From Burhinus oedicnemus (lineage: Eukaryota > Chordata > Aves > Charadriiformes > Burhinidae): a stretch of DNA of 64,000 nt. The stretch spans positions 1,419,800 through 1,483,799 of the forward strand of contig VFFE01007563.1 in assembly GCA_008921705.1 (NCBI GenBank), given 5' to 3'. The translations under genes and the position numbers were made by a program. Positions 22,338 to 36,224 of this stretch are shown here, piece after piece. Positions within the stretch are counted from its first letter, which is position 1. The number at the start of each line of letters is the position of its first letter. The notes under the pieces were generated by a model, which was not told where the DNA came from, ran no database searches, and worked only from the letters and a program-made list of their open reading frames with translations.

Positions 22338-25300
22338 ACAGTTTGCATATAATTAGCTGGGCTCAGCTTGTTTCCTAGAGTTTTATCCACTTTCTGAAAA
22401 CCACAGTTTCATTGTTGGTAGAGATCACAAACTCTGAGTCGGACATAAAACGGACCTATCCTCTCAAGAGATAGTCACTGATTTCCAAAGTGCCAGCATG
22501 CAGGATTTCAGAAAATACCAGTCTACTGCAGCAGTCTATGCAGTGAGAATGACTAATAAAAGAACATGTCGCAAAGTATGGCCTTGGTCACTGAGGCTGG
22601 CAAGGAAGCCTGGCAATCCTTTGGAATTAGAAAATTCAGGTGTCAGAATAATAGAAGCTTTGAAACCATCCAATATATTAATTATGCAGGGTGTATTGTT
22701 CTGGATCCCTGGTTTCCTAGGCCTGAAGTGTCATTGGTTATAATGATGATCTGGACTACCAGTGTAGCGAGGAGAACATACACTCTCAATGGCTTATTTT
22801 CTTTCATGAGAGGTGAAGTCTCAAAGCTTTCATTTTTTAATGAACATAATACATAGAAATACCCAGTTCATCAAAGTACATTGGTATATACCTAACTTTG
22901 GAGCCTCAGTAGAAATGAAATAATATTTTTAATTGGTATAAGAATAGGGCATAATCTCTGAAATTATTATTGCTGATTATTGTGAGAAATAATGTGCTTT
23001 TGCAACACTGTAAATTCTAGGGTCAAATGGCCACATTCAAAATGATCCACATGCCAGTGGTTCTAAAAAGATACTTGCCAAACAAGGCAGCTTATAAGGG
23101 ATAACCATGAAAACAGTCAAGTTTAGACAGTAGAGTTTCCAGAGCGCAAGCCCTTTGGGATTTGCCTCACCTCCATAACAGTTTTAAGGCATCAATTTCA
23201 AAATCCTATTTTTACTTTAGCTGGCAAGATGTTGGTCAGTTATTTTTTATAGGACTTAGAGAACCTCAGGGACATCCACTTCAACTAATGGTGAGAGTAG
23301 CAATTAAAAGTAAATAAACAAATTCCAGCCTCCAGGGGTGTTACAGGGTATGTGAATATTTACAGGATGATCCATCCTGTTCTCCTTAGGATGTGATGAT
23401 GACGTGCTTTGAGCAGGTGGAGTTAAAAATGAGTCCAAAAAAGTATAGGACTCTCAATGCTTCTACATAAGGCAGAGAAACCATCTGTTGAGGAGAGACC
23501 TGGGGACATTCATTGCATATCAGTGCTTACAGAAAACATATGGGGCAGCATGTGAGAGGATAGACAGGGTCTAACGACCACATATCTCCTTCTATTCAAA
23601 GGTACCATGGTATCTCTGGTGTAACTCACAGTGAAGCCATTTTCCAGAAACACTTCTTTAATTAAATAAGCATAATTTCTTGAGAATCCACCATAGCAAA
23701 AAACAAAGAAAAAATCAAAGCAAATTATTTCCAGCACCGCAATGTGAACGGTATTTACTAGGGAATATTGAAATATCAACCTGTCTTCAGTTCTCAGCCT
23801 GATTTCAGTTCTCCAGAGATATTCTGATGAGGGAGCAACCTAGTGCTTCTGATGCTCTCTTTCTCAGTAGTAGGACAAGTCCCTTTGCCAGACACTTCTC
23901 ACTCTTCTTGACCAGAAATATGAACTGTTCTTGGGTGTTCCATAAAATTAGTGGTATCTAAAAAAGGAAAATGAACTATCTATTGAAATATAGCTTGTTA
24001 CAAACCAGCAAAATACTCTCTAGCTGATCCTTAAAAATAGGTGAATTTCTTTCTTTGCTTTCTTGAAGTGGAAGGAATCAGAACAGAGTACTAAATTTTC
24101 AAGGAAAACAGAAAAGTAACATGTTAAGTTCTACTTTAGTGCCAGATCATGGTGTAAGCTGAAAAAGTCTAGAGCAGTTTTAAGGTGAAGTAGCATCACA
24201 TAACCTTACATTACAGAAGAAAGAAGGACCTTCATTTTAATCTTTACCTGTCACACAGTAAGCATCCCTGTCCAAGATCAGCTTTACTTGCCCTCCCTAG
24301 AAGCATGCTACAATGCAAGACTTGGAAAAACAGTTGTGAATTAATATTGTGTATCTTGGTATGGAAAATACCCACGTGCCTTAGGCTTTTAAAGTTTTGT
24401 AAAACAAAATAAACACAGTGCAATACAAGCAACGTTAAAATTCACAAAGGTCAGTCAAAAGTACATCCTGTTCCATTATATCACAACACTGAGGAAAACG
24501 CGTTATATTTTCTCAATCCCCAAACCTTTCCTTCCAAAAGATGGAGGTAATCCATGAGATAATTTTTCCTCAAATTACATTCTATTTTCAAAAGGCAAAC
24601 AGGTATTCAAAGTATTCATATCTTTATGCGTTCAGGTGGCTGAAACCCCTTTCTAACCAGTGGGAGGGGAAACTTTTGCTGCTTCACCCTTAATTGCTGA
24701 AGGATGTTCTAAGTTATTTTAAGCTGCTACATTTCACGCTATGGGGTTGTTGATTCACTGGGATTTTTGCTTCTTCTTTTGACTAAATTTGCAATTTCTG
24801 CATCTATTACTTACTTTAGGAAGGGGGAAAATGCTATCCAGGTGCTCTCAGTTGCACTGAAGACAGCACAAAGAATGAGGAACACAGAATTGCTCCAGCA
24901 CTTCCAAGATCTCCATGGCAAATGGATAATTTAGCATGTGCTGTGTTTGTGACTCATGACCACCCAGCCACTGTGCTGGGAAGAGCACCAGTTCTGCCTG
25001 GCACCCATGGGCAGCTGTGCCAAAGGAAGCAAGATATGATGGTAGATGCTAGAGTCCACAGTAGGGTTCTGGTCAGTGTCTAATGGTCTAAAACATGAAC
25101 AAGTGCTCTGTGACTATCCAAAAAACTTGCTTCCCAGGGAGATGCCTGGGCAAGATCTGAGTCTCGAACAGTGTGAAATTTGGGGGAAAGAGGTAGTTTT
25201 CCTGTTGCCTGTGATCTCTAAGTCATTGTACAAATCTGTGAGAACATTCTACAAAGAAGAAAATCACTACCCTTTATCATCACAGGTACACAATCAAACA

Positions 25301-25609
25301 GTCATTGGATATGTGCTAGGCAGAAAGTAAATTGATTGGTTTATAAAAGACTTCTTTTTCCATGCAACGTGCAACATCTATTGTCCTTGCTCCTTTGCTA
25401 AAGTATCCATTTCTTGGTAAGCTTTTTCAGAGAACAGAAAACTTTGCTTAGGAGAATAGTTTCACTTCCCTTTCATTTGGCTAAGTCAATGAATAATTGG
25501 TAATATAAATCCCTAAGTAAAAAAAAGAAGTCTCTAGTGTGCTTAGAAATGCCGTATGGTTTGTATTTTCACAAAACCCCAATTTCTCTTTTAAAAAATT
25601 CACACACAC
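22338..25609. other. Unique sequence, no gene recognised
   Basis: Open frames here (for example 25046-25330 plus and 22498-22856 plus) have no domain I can name and no supporting splice context. No repeats were identified. Confidence 0.5.
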
Positions 25610-25660
25610 TAAAAAAAGAGAAAAAAAAAAAGAAGAAGAAAAAAAAAAAGAGAGAGAAGC
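25610..25660. repeat. A-rich/GAA purine tract
   Basis: CACACACACT is followed by long A runs broken by GAG, AGAAGAAG and AGAGAGAG. It is a purine-only stretch of about 50 bp. The lysine/glutamate-rich peptide read through it is a composition artefact. Confidence 0.85.
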
Positions 25661-26319
25661 CAAAGGGTTACATTCTGCTTTTAATTTCATAGTAATTCCA
25701 CTGAAACCCCAGATGGAAATGGATTTGGAAATGGATGCAACTGAAAGTCTGATTTACGTATGTGGTCCTAAAAACACAAAATAGGAAACTGAGCATATAT
25801 CCCAAATATCTTTTCCTACATTAAGGAAATGAATTTATACTGGCATAAGGTAAGACTGAATCAGTCTTCTGTCTTTATTCTCCTGCAATCATACACTTGC
25901 TAAATTAAGTTTTGATAACCTTTAATGAGATAGGACCTCTCTTTACCTCCTTTCTGTCTTGCAGATAAATAACAATAATTTGGGGAAAAAGTAGGACCTT
26001 TGGGAGTCATATAGAGCTGAAATGCTTTCCAAGATTAAATAATGAAATTCAGGTAGTCATGTCCAACCAATGAACTGATCTGCAGATACCTTTAAGTACA
26101 TTATATAGTGCCAGGAGCTGGGGTATGCCGATGGAGACATACTGCCTAGCATTCATAGATAAAATGAAAGGTCTGCTTAAACCTGTATTAAGATAGTAAT
26201 ACCTGATAGTGGACCATTTTGTGTCCAGAAATATCATCTATAGCTTGTATACATGCATTACAAAAGGTCATAAAAAAGGTTTCATGTTCCAATATAAACT
26301 AGTTGATTCTGGAGTCAGG

Positions 26320-26411
26320 AAGGCGCTGTTCAGTGCACTATTCAAGCAGGAGGTTGGACTAGATGACTCCAGAGCCCCCTTCCAACCTGAGTTATTCTGT
26401 GATTCTGTTAT
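26320..26411 (+). mobile_element. Solo CR1 3' tail
   Basis: Contains GGAGGTTGGACTAGATGACT, then CCAGAGCCCCCTTCCAACCT, ending in octamers ATTCTGTG and ATTCTGTT (26394-26409). This is the standard plus-strand CR1 3' terminus. Only about 90 bp remain, so it is a severely 5'-truncated insertion without coding sequence. The left boundary is approximate. Confidence 0.9.
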
Positions 26412-28357
26412 TATCCAGCTCTGTGTCTAAGCATGGGCAGAGTTGTGTGAAATTCTGGAGGCTTTCACATTTCTCTAAAGAATTACAACTGTCCTATATG
26501 TAAGGAGGATATCAAGCTTGTTGGACTCTCTTCTCTGATCCTATATGACATATCCTACTTTCCTAAGTGTAATGCAGCTTAATTCATTTTTTTAGACAAT
26601 TCCATGTAATTCAACCAATAAAAAGTGGCTTCAAAGGATGAAGCCCTTTTTGTAATTGACCGTAATGTAGTCTTAGGGAAGGAGGCTTGGATGCAATCAG
26701 AGGAAATGAGGTGATGTACTATGAAAAGTTGTAGGTACTTTGCCATTTGCAGGTGAATGGCTACCTCTTTAAAGATTTTCCGTCTATGCCAATCAATATG
26801 CCTGTAATGAGGAGAGTCCATGCCATAGCATTCAGATGTGCATCAAGAAGTCAAGTGTTGTACTAACTAGATTATGGAGAGGATATGGGTCTTGCATAAT
26901 ATTCTAGTCAAAATCTGTGTTTAGGTTGTGAACCCTCTTGCCAAAGCTTAGGGCTTTTTGAAGCTGGGATTTAGAGTGTGGCTCATCTTTAATACAAATA
27001 CTTTTAAACAAAATTAACATTTTATTTGGGGGTTGGAAATCAACTACTATCCTAAACAGTCTAAACTAGATTTTATGCTGCTTTATGCAAAGTGTAGTCA
27101 TGCATGGACTAAGTATGAACAAAAGCCCAAACTTCTCAAAAGTTGCCATTAAATTTTCAAATGTCTCCATTTTAGAAGGTAAATTGAGACCTCCAAGTGC
27201 CATTTTGACCATATGGTACTTTGACAGTACAGTAATATATAAGCTTCACTCTAGATTAATTAATAATTATTATGAGCTAGATTCATGCAAAACCTGTAAA
27301 AGTTTGCGACATTTCATTTGAAAATTGTGTGTTTTCTTAAAAATAATCCATACATTCTCTCCATCATCTTCACTGCTTGTACCATGAGAAAGGCTATATT
27401 GGTCAGACTGTATGCTGGAGTTTTTTGTTTGTTTTCTCTTGTCCTATATGCACATAAATATATTATTTTTTCTTCTGTTGTTGGTCTTATTTTTCTTGTA
27501 CATTCAGGATTGTAGTCACAGCTTCACCTAGGTGACAAAATTTTGAATCCTGCCCCCCCCAGCACTCCAGAGTAAATGTGAGGACACATCATGCTGTTAC
27601 CTGAGATTTAATTTCTTTGAAAATCGTGTTTGAATATCTTTAAGAAATAAATGGAGGGCCATTATTCCTTTCACAGAATCCTTATCTGATTGAAACTTGA
27701 AGATAAGTTCCCTTTTTGTCAAAGAATGGATTAATGCAGATAGTTCCAGAAGAAACAGAAAGTGGTTGAAATACTAACCTGGCTGCTCTGATGATCCAAA
27801 AGTACTTAGGCAGCACAGATTGGGTGACATTTTCTTCCTTCTTCCCCAGACAGTTTGGGTTAAATGGTGTTACACAAAATCTTGCTTGTAGCCTCTCGTT
27901 GCTACTAATGTTAAAGTGAGTAAGTGCCATATAATTGCCCTGGGGAGCGTATAAATGGCAAAAAGCTGAAGCTGGGAATGTTACGTATTATGTAGGACAA
28001 CAACAAAACCAGGTTGAACCTTACTTTCTTTCCCAGTTCCTCTTTTCCCTATCCCTTTGACTGCTTGCTTTCCCGATGTGCTGAAGATATAACGTGGTCT
28101 GCCTCTTATGCAAGTCTGAAATCAGAGCTGGCATGTGGTTTCTTTCAGCCTGTCAAAGATGCAGTATGCTATACTCTATTCAACAATGCTGCTCAATACA
28201 GCATATGACTGTAAATCTTCTTTTTACGTACACTGCAGTAGAGACCTTTGTCCCTTGTGATTTACCAGGTTTTATTCAGCTGTAAAAGGACTGGTGTTCA
28301 AAAGCTGTTTCAGGAGGGACGTAACTAGTCCTGAGAGGGTGCGAAAAGAAGGTAAAT
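26412..28357. other. Unique AT-rich sequence, no gene recognised
   Basis: A short C run at about 27551-27558 is the only sequence feature noted. No gene, RNA or interspersed repeat is supported. Confidence 0.5.
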
Positions 28358-28440
28358 CAACAAAAAAAAAAACTAACAAAAAAACCCCACCCACAACAAA
28401 ACAAACAAGAAAAAAAACCAAAACCCACAAAGAAATAGAA
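28358..28440. repeat. A/C-rich simple sequence
   Basis: Low-complexity plus strand made almost only of A and C (A runs, AACAAAAAAACC, CCCACCCACAACAAAACAAAC). No LINE or SINE body precedes it, so it is probably a degenerate (CAAA)n/(AAAC)n microsatellite and not a poly-A tail. Confidence 0.75.
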
Positions 28441-31400
28441 ATGGATTAAAATTTTTTATTTATTTCATGATTGCTGCAAAAATTCTGAACATATATTGCT
28501 CCCAAAATTATAGGTCAGGAGCTAATAACTGGAAACGTAACTCTGGAAGCCTCTGAGGTCAGGAAGGCAGTGTTTCTTTAGTAACTATTCTTTTTAACTC
28601 CTTGAAGTTTTTACTGTTTAACTTTACACTACCACATAATCAGGCTAGGGCTTGGACTCATTTTTTAAAACTGCAAACAAGAGCTAATAATGCTGTGTTT
28701 AGCTGCTTCTGAATGTAGATTTGACGTGGCAGCTTGTGTATGTCAGAAAGAAAGAAGGAATTAGTATCTGTAAGCCTACCAGAAGTTTCCATAGAAGACA
28801 TAACATCAAGCCAACTCTGCTGAACACACAGTTTAAACACTTCTTAAAAATATATATTTAAGCCTTAAAGTCCTGTCAGTTATTGTATTTGTATTGCCAA
28901 GATTTAACTAGACTCCGCTAAAATCATGTATTGTATTGCTACTAAGTGTCAGCTATCTTCTGCCTATATGTCATTTCAACCTAGATTTCTGAAAAAAGCA
29001 TTTCTGAAGATTTAAACCATGGAATTAACCCGTTGCACACTGAATTTCTAAGCCATTAGGAAGCCTCATATAGTTTGAAAACATTGTGCCAAGGTTTTTA
29101 TAATTTCTTAATGCCAACATCTCCCTGGAAGCACAAGGTAGAGTTCCAGATCTCTACAGACTGATAAGGCTTAACTGGCCACTGAAACATTTGTCCCTCC
29201 TTACAGTGGGTATCACAGCAAATTGTAAATACACACAGTTAGGAAACTGCTGATGTTGCTGTTGATCCATAACATCCAACATGCACTGGCCAAACTATTG
29301 TTCTGCAGGATAAGCATGCAGTCCAGAAAAGCTCACATTTGAACTCAAATAGTCAAAATATGCATTTAAGGAGCATGAAAAAAAAATGTTTTTTTCTTTT
29401 GCACAGTCAAATAAAAAAGCCTTGGGATGGTTCAAAAGCTTATAGTATCCAAGAAGGCATAGGGTCTAAGACAATCCCATTAGTACCCTATAAAAAGATG
29501 CTCCAGTAAGCAGAAAATGCAAATGAACATGATGAAATAACAGTGAATGAAGAGGAAACTAAAAAAGTTTCTCTCGGTCATTTATTAATTATTCTACAAA
29601 GATGTGAAAATGCAGGGGAGTGTATTTTGGATACACTTATATATTTATATACAAGGCAAAGGTTTGGAGGTTTGTTGTATTACACATAAATATAAAGGAA
29701 AAAATGGTGGGAAAACTGTAGTTAGTGGGTGAGGGGCTGTGAAAACAGAAAAACAAATTATGTGATGGTTTAAATCAGTGTTGTTTGGTCAATAGGATAA
29801 AATATGAGCGATTTTATAAATTGTTGAGAAGAGTTTGCACAGGCATAAAAGAAATTATACAATACAATGCAGCATTTGGGAGATGTTCAAATTCTTATCA
29901 CATTTTAGGGTTCATTTCTTTATATAATCATCTGAAGTGAAATTTCAGGTACTCACTCTACAGTGCTTGAAGTTGTAAAAACACTCAGCTTTCCCCTGCC
30001 TACTCATCTTGTTATTTATGTGGGCTTCATACAAAAGGCAGGAATTACACTCATACTGGGATGATTGTAGTAAATTTTCCACAGAAAAAATTATAAAAAT
30101 TTGGTCTGTGTTGAGTGCTAGACATTGACATTACTAATGTTAACTCATGTTAACACTAAATGTTTTTTTAGGTTTAGACTTAAAAATGCATCTCAAAATA
30201 AGAGTTTAAGTGTCATGGAAATTATAACTTACAAGCTTGATGGTGAGTAGTCTTCTCTCAGTGAACTTAATGTTCCTCTTTTCCTGGCCAGACAATGTCT
30301 CCATAAAGCAGGAGAAATTATGCAACTCTGACGGAAAGCCCCAGAAAGTAGTGAGATGTTTGCGTCGCGATATTGAATATAATGTTGCCCAAGAAGCCCA
30401 GAATGGAAAAAAATGGTAGCATGATTTTAATAGTTGCATCATTTTTAAATAGAACCTTCTAGATAATGTCAGTATCATGAATATCTTGACCTAAACTTGC
30501 ATGCTCAGTTCCAGTTTTTCCTACAGAAATTGAAATTTCTTACCAGTTCATACTTTGCAGAATATATCACTGGATCAAGACTGGAAACAAAACCACATTC
30601 ATATATATGTACATCTGTGTGTGCACATGCACATACATTAATGCAGAGGAATCCAAGCTATCTGTTTAATGTAATTATTTTCCTGGTGGTACAGCGATCA
30701 TGACAGAGTTAGTTGGGTTGTACATACAATTAGCATCCTTGCAAAATTGGCTTCTATGTAAAATATGCAGGAAAACATAAATTGCTTTTGAAATAAGAAC
30801 AAACAGGGGGAAAAGATTTTAAAAGAGTAATAATAATTAAAAAGCCTACCAAGACTTCTAACTATTTGATCTTCTTTAAACTGAAATGCTTTTTTTTTAA
30901 CTTGCTCCCCTTTTTTTTTTCTTTCAAAGAGGTACTTGATGTCCTTGAATTTACCTTCTGCCCACCACCTTGTTTCTAATCCTCTAAAAGCTTTTATGAA
31001 ATCCTTGATAATTTTAAGTTATTAAACACTTCTGTAGGTTTATAATTTCTACTACTTTTGTGGTGATTGTGTGATCAAATAGTTGTCATGTAATTGGGAT
31101 GAAAATGTATAGTGCCAGAAATGTTTAGAGCCGTGTAAAATTCACTGAGTTTAATTGAAGTGCTTAGAAGGTCATGAATGATATTTTACAGGAGTGCTGT
31201 GATAGAAGGAGGATTTGAGCTACACGTACATTTTTATACTTAGCTGATCTGTTAAATTCTTTCAGATTTTTTGATCTAGGAGAAAAAGAAATTTATGGCA
31301 ACAAAAAAAAAGGGCAGGCAAAAATGCAATGTAATTTCAAAGCTGCATCTGCAGATCGCTGAAAGGCTTTGATTCTTCTGTGGATTTCCTGGGAGTACAA

Positions 31401-31521
31401 AAGATAAAAACATTTTTTCCAAAATTGGATCTGAAACCAAACTAACACCTGGTATTTAGAGTCACTACTTAAAAATAAATCAAGGCATCTGAAGACCTTA
31501 AACTTGAAAGTTATTGCTAAG
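28441..31521. other. Unique AT-rich sequence, no gene recognised
   Basis: Short T runs at 30891-30898 and 30910-30920 and a TG/CA repeat at 30599-30638 are the only features. No coding evidence was found. Confidence 0.5.
30599..30638. repeat. Alternating purine-pyrimidine TATG/TGCA repeat
   Basis: ATATATATGTACATCTGTGT then GTGCACATGCACATACAT. It is almost perfectly alternating purine-pyrimidine, with self-complementary GTGCACATGCAC, so it could adopt Z-DNA or small hairpins. Confidence 0.7.
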
Positions 31522-31549
31522 ATCATGCACCATGGAGCATGTGCATGAT
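31522..31549. repeat. Perfect 9-bp inverted repeat with 10-nt loop
   Basis: ATCATGCAC at 31522-31530 and its exact reverse complement GTGCATGAT at 31541-31549 surround CATGGAGCAT. The stem is too short for a canonical microRNA precursor and does not extend into the flanks. Confidence 0.75.
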
Positions 31550-33324
31550 TTTATATAATATCCAAATCACTCTTACAGGAATGCAGGAATAGATATTACT
31601 TCCTGGTGTGAGGTTAAAGCATGTTTAGAGGAAATGTTTCATAGGGTAACAGTCTCTGAACTTTTAGCAAAACCAGCCACACTTTTTTTTTACAGTTCGG
31701 GAACAATTTTTACAATTTATAGAATGCACAAATTAAAAAGGTATCATGTACAACAGCCCTCAAACATGTAGTGGCATGCTTGTTGCTTTTATAAATGTCT
31801 GTTATCATGGTTAAGGTTGCCGGGTTAGTATCAGCCACCAGTTCTCCCTCCCGCTTAAATCTGATGTGTTCAATTAGCTGGGTTTTTTTTACCTTACTCC
31901 ATTTGGATCAGGTCATCTAACATTCTGACTACCACTTAAAATATCCTGAAAGCTGGGGAACTGCAGGTCACTGGTATTTCTTGCAGAATAGGACCGTATT
32001 TCGTATCTGAAAAGCGAGGATTGAAAGTGCCAGAAAGCAAAACTTTTTGGTTGATCTGTTATACAGAATACCTGATTAGGTGTCTGCTAATAAAAGGCTT
32101 TTAGAAGTTTTTGAACAAGTGTTGTTTATTTTGGCTAATCTAAATTTCTGTAGCTACACCGTATGTGGTAAATTGGAAAATGACATAAAGTTTCAGTAGC
32201 AAAACATGATAACCCTTTTTCATATATGTCAATAGCTCCCTTTGTCCTCCCATCTCTACACCCAGAAACACATATAAAAATTCAGCCTGCAGTTATGATA
32301 TTGAATATGTATGACATGGTAGAATACAAAATTAAATATAATTCAGCACTGGACAGCAGTTTTGGAAAGATGAGTGAACCAGGTTAAAACTGCTTCATTT
32401 CTATGTTTGGCTGCAGCATTTATTTACATTAATTTTCCAGAAATGAAAGTCAGTGTGGTGATGATGATGATAATATTTCCTATTTTACCTAGTGATACAG
32501 GAAAGTGACAGCATGAATGTGGCTATAAACAGAATTATCACTTCTTCTCCCCAGAAGAACCAATTAGAACATAACAGATTTCTTTTCATAATAAGTAACC
32601 TGTAGCTTTCAATCTTCTATTCATAATTTAAAAAAAAAATCAAGTAAATTAGAAGTGTTCTGCCATTTAAAGTAGTGGGACTTTTAAAATACAAAATAGA
32701 AAAAACTCTGACTCTCATCAACAAAAATAAATATATTACAACCATTTCTAAGCTTCTGATGTTCTGGAATTCATGCTGTGAATCTAAACGATGAAATTCA
32801 TTAGTCTCAACATTGTATATTCATAACTGAAAAATTCAGAAAAAAACCCAAATGCTACATGATTATGTCCTGTTTATACATGCAAGCTGTCACCATCATA
32901 TACTGAACGCTGCAAAGATGCTTTACAGTGCATGTTTGAAGGGTGGGGTTAGATGGTCATCAGAGCCATTTAGAAAAATTGTCCTTGTACAGCTGATATG
33001 CTGTGGAAGTGGCACTGTATTTATAACTAATCTAGCCTATGAAGATCAAGCTAATAAATGTTCATACAGGATGACTATATATTCGGATGCATGTGTTGGT
33101 TGAATGGCATAAATGTACAGTTATAAACTTGCCGCTCATGTCTTGGAAAAACAATGGCTTGTTTGTGGGTTTTTTGACCTGCATATGAAGTGGAGTTCAC
33201 AAGTAACTGGTTTAACAGATTACACAACATTTTGCTAATACCTTCCACACCAGTTAAAAAAAAGAAGTTGATAAATTACGTTTTTAATTTTCACATGCTC
33301 AAATGTGAAATCATAAAAGTAAAC
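31550..33324. other. Unique AT-rich sequence, no gene recognised
   Basis: Contains a short (GAT)n run at 32458-32473. No gene or interspersed repeat is supported. Confidence 0.5.
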
Positions 33325-33411
33325 TTGGCCAGGCTCTCAACTGCAGTAAGTTAGCAGCTCCATTAAAGTCAGTGTAATATTAATGTACGACAGCTATGAA
33401 TCTGTGGTCTG
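33325..33411. mobile_element. Ancient palindromic amniote repeat relic
   Basis: TTGGCCAGGCTCTCAACTGC followed by AGTAAGTTAGCAGCTCCATT and AAAGTCAGTG matches the recalled pattern 'ggccagattctcagctggtg', 'taaatcagcatagctccatt', 'gaagtcaatgg'. The right half (CGACAGCTATGAATCTGTGG) resembles the mirrored half that ends 'cagctgaggatctggcc'. This pattern occurs widely as an old repeat in birds, crocodilians and turtles. I cannot assign a named family without a repeat library, and divergence is high. Confidence 0.4.
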
Positions 33412-36224
33412 GAGTTTTACTTGTCATGGATTTTGCAGGTCAGGTACCTGTGGTCAGGTACACACAGTTGGGTGGTGAAGGGCCTCACTGTCACAGGCAA
33501 GTATTGGAAGGTACTGCGGGTGTAGGGAATGTTTACAAGAGGTACAGAGTATATCTGAGAAGGCAAAGACCACCACCTTGCTCCTCTCACCCACTGCGCT
33601 GATTCACATCTCTTGCAGTTGAACAGCAAAGAATGCACATGTGCAAGTGTATACACACAGACACACATACATATGTTACCTAAATGTTAACACATAGATT
33701 GCATTATCTTTCATGTAAAAAGTCTTTGCTTCTTAAATTGCCATAATCTTTTAATATTACAATGCAAGCACAATGAGTATTAAACAAAGGACCTTTAGGA
33801 AAAATGTACCTGATGTTTCCTGCCAATGGTGTGCTTGTCACTTGAAATTTATTAATTAGTCTCAAAAAATTGTCACTGGGGTGCGGAACCTGATTCTGCA
33901 AAAACTACTTTTTTGGAGCTAAGCTTGATCTACAGAGACCCTGGGTAATTTTTTGCTTTCTCATATGCTGTCATGGATTTGGCCAATATTCAGACACATT
34001 TAACCTGTTCTTAATGATTTATTCTGTTATGGTTAAGTATACAAATTAATCTAAGGGTTGGTAATGTTTTATAAGCATTTACATTACAAGCAAGTCAAGT
34101 GCCTTCCACTAGATGGAACCAGATTGGCTCCTGTATGCTTCTGTGACAATATAACGTGTTTATGCTTCCGTAACTATGTCATATGAACCCCATTGGACAT
34201 TTGTCAAGCTGCTCATTAATAATAGGTGGCCTTTCCTTCTATGGCTTTAGCCTTCTGCAAAAGTAATTGGGGAAAATAACTTGTCTAGTTTTAACTTAGA
34301 ACCAGACAGGTTCATAAATGGAATATAAAATGTGGTAGTAGCAGGACAGCAATAATCATGTTGAGCTGTGGTCTTACAGCATCCAAAGTTTTGTTTTGCC
34401 ACAGTTACTAATGTCAGTGCTTTGACGGAGACATGTTTCAGTTCCCTTCCTATTGTGCCTATTAAATGACTAGTATATGCTTCATGTGACAATAGTGGCA
34501 AGCTCCTCAGTGATCTCTGCGTGCTACAGTCTAAAGAGCATCCCACAACTTCAGATCAGAAAGGCTCCAAAACCAAACTAAAAAAACCCCCTATTTTCCT
34601 CTTTGAAAAGTCAACAAGAACCAACAAAGACAATGCATTTATATATGGAAAGACAGAAACGTTAGACCAAACTCAGCCTTGTTGTAACTCTGATCCCACT
34701 GAATTAGACTGTAAAGAAATAAATGATATTCAGCTTAGTTTCTTGCAAATTATTTTGTAAACTTCATCTTTAGCATTGTGTAAATACTGGTGACATCATA
34801 TGGCTGATAGCGATAGGTACAGCTTCATCCAGCTGTTGTAATAACTCAATCAGTACCTTAAAATGAGCGTATTCTGTTCTATTTGATATGACATTATAAT
34901 TGTTCCCAGTCCATGAAAAATAATTCTGACTGAGCATTACTATTGTAAATTTTTCTTTGTCTTAAACTGAAAAATAAGAGGAGTGTTTGCCCCACAGTTT
35001 TGCATACTTGGAACATCAGCAGAGAGATATGGAGTGAATTGCTATTGTATTGTCATGATATTAAAATAAAAGAGGTTTTCCAGAACCTGTGAATGGCCCA
35101 CCCTTTTCTTAAGGACTGTACTGCATATTAGTTTATTACAGAATTAACAGCAATGCTATCGCCTGAAGAAATCAGAGACATTTTCTGAAATAACTGTGAT
35201 GTATTATTAATTAAGTAGCTGGATAAGTCTAGGCTTCTCTCCAAACTCTGAGAGTGCCCAAGGAAAGAGGGCTCGTATCACTGCTGGAATTAAGCTGGGA
35301 CACACTACAACTGAATTCTGGTCACCAAAAGATCTCCTCAGTGTTTATATCAGGAAGTTAGAGCAAATATGAAACCGAAAACTCTGTTCTCGATAGCATA
35401 AGCATCTAGTAACTTGTGGGGCTCAGGCAGCACCCCCAGACAGTGATTAAAAACTGTGCTAACAAATACTGAATTGGGAGCAAAAGCTTGTTTGTCGCAG
35501 TGGGCAAATTTAGTTGTAGCACTATTAAGTGCTGTTATTATTAAAGTGCTATTAAGCCCAAGTAAAAATATAACTTTAAAGTCTGAGGGAAAAAAAGAAC
35601 CTTTGCCTTAGGTTCCTCTAAATTAATTTATTGCAGCTGTAGGTCCTCATTTTTGTCATATTGTAAAAGCACATCTGAGACATAACACTGTGAAATAAGG
35701 TAGTACTTCAATGAGATAGAATATACCAGAATGGCTTTTCCTGCACCAGTGCTGATCTTGTGAAATAAGTTTGACAACTCTATCATTTTGAAAAGTAATT
35801 AATTTCAGTTTGACTAAGATTTCTAAATTTTTGAGCTGATAAAAAATGTCCTGTGATTTTTTTTAATATTTTTTTTAATCTGAAAATGTTCAGTATTCAA
35901 AATCAAAACTGCCTGTGGGAACAGGTATGCCACATTTACTAGGACAGAATATTTGGATCAAAACCAGAAGTACTGAAGAGGGAAGAAGAGAACTAGCAAA
36001 ACCTTCTTCTGCTGCAAACAGTCTTTGCTAGAGGCTAGACCAGCCAGATGGACTGTGGTACAATGTAGTTCAAGTCTCTACTGCAAAAAGTATGTCGGTA
36101 TTTGTTCAAGATAGAATAGCCCTAAGTGGAACAGAATAGCCAATGGATGGGTAATAAGGAGATCATCTTTATTGTGAGAGGGCACAAATTGTGTCTTTAA
36201 TTGGAAGAAGAAGGAGAGAGAATT
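33412..36224. other. Unique AT-rich sequence, no gene recognised
   Basis: A CA/TG microsatellite lies at 33634-33673. No other feature could be supported. Confidence 0.5.
33634..33673. repeat. Degenerate (CA)n/(TG)n microsatellite
   Basis: GCACATGTGCAAGTGTATAC followed by ACACAGACACACATACATAT. It is an alternating purine-pyrimidine run with interruptions. Confidence 0.75.

Noticed and set aside
25610..25660. Poly-A tail of a retrotransposed gene copy
   Set aside because: The tract is interrupted by GAA and GAG units, and no processed-gene-like sequence or target duplication lies next to it.
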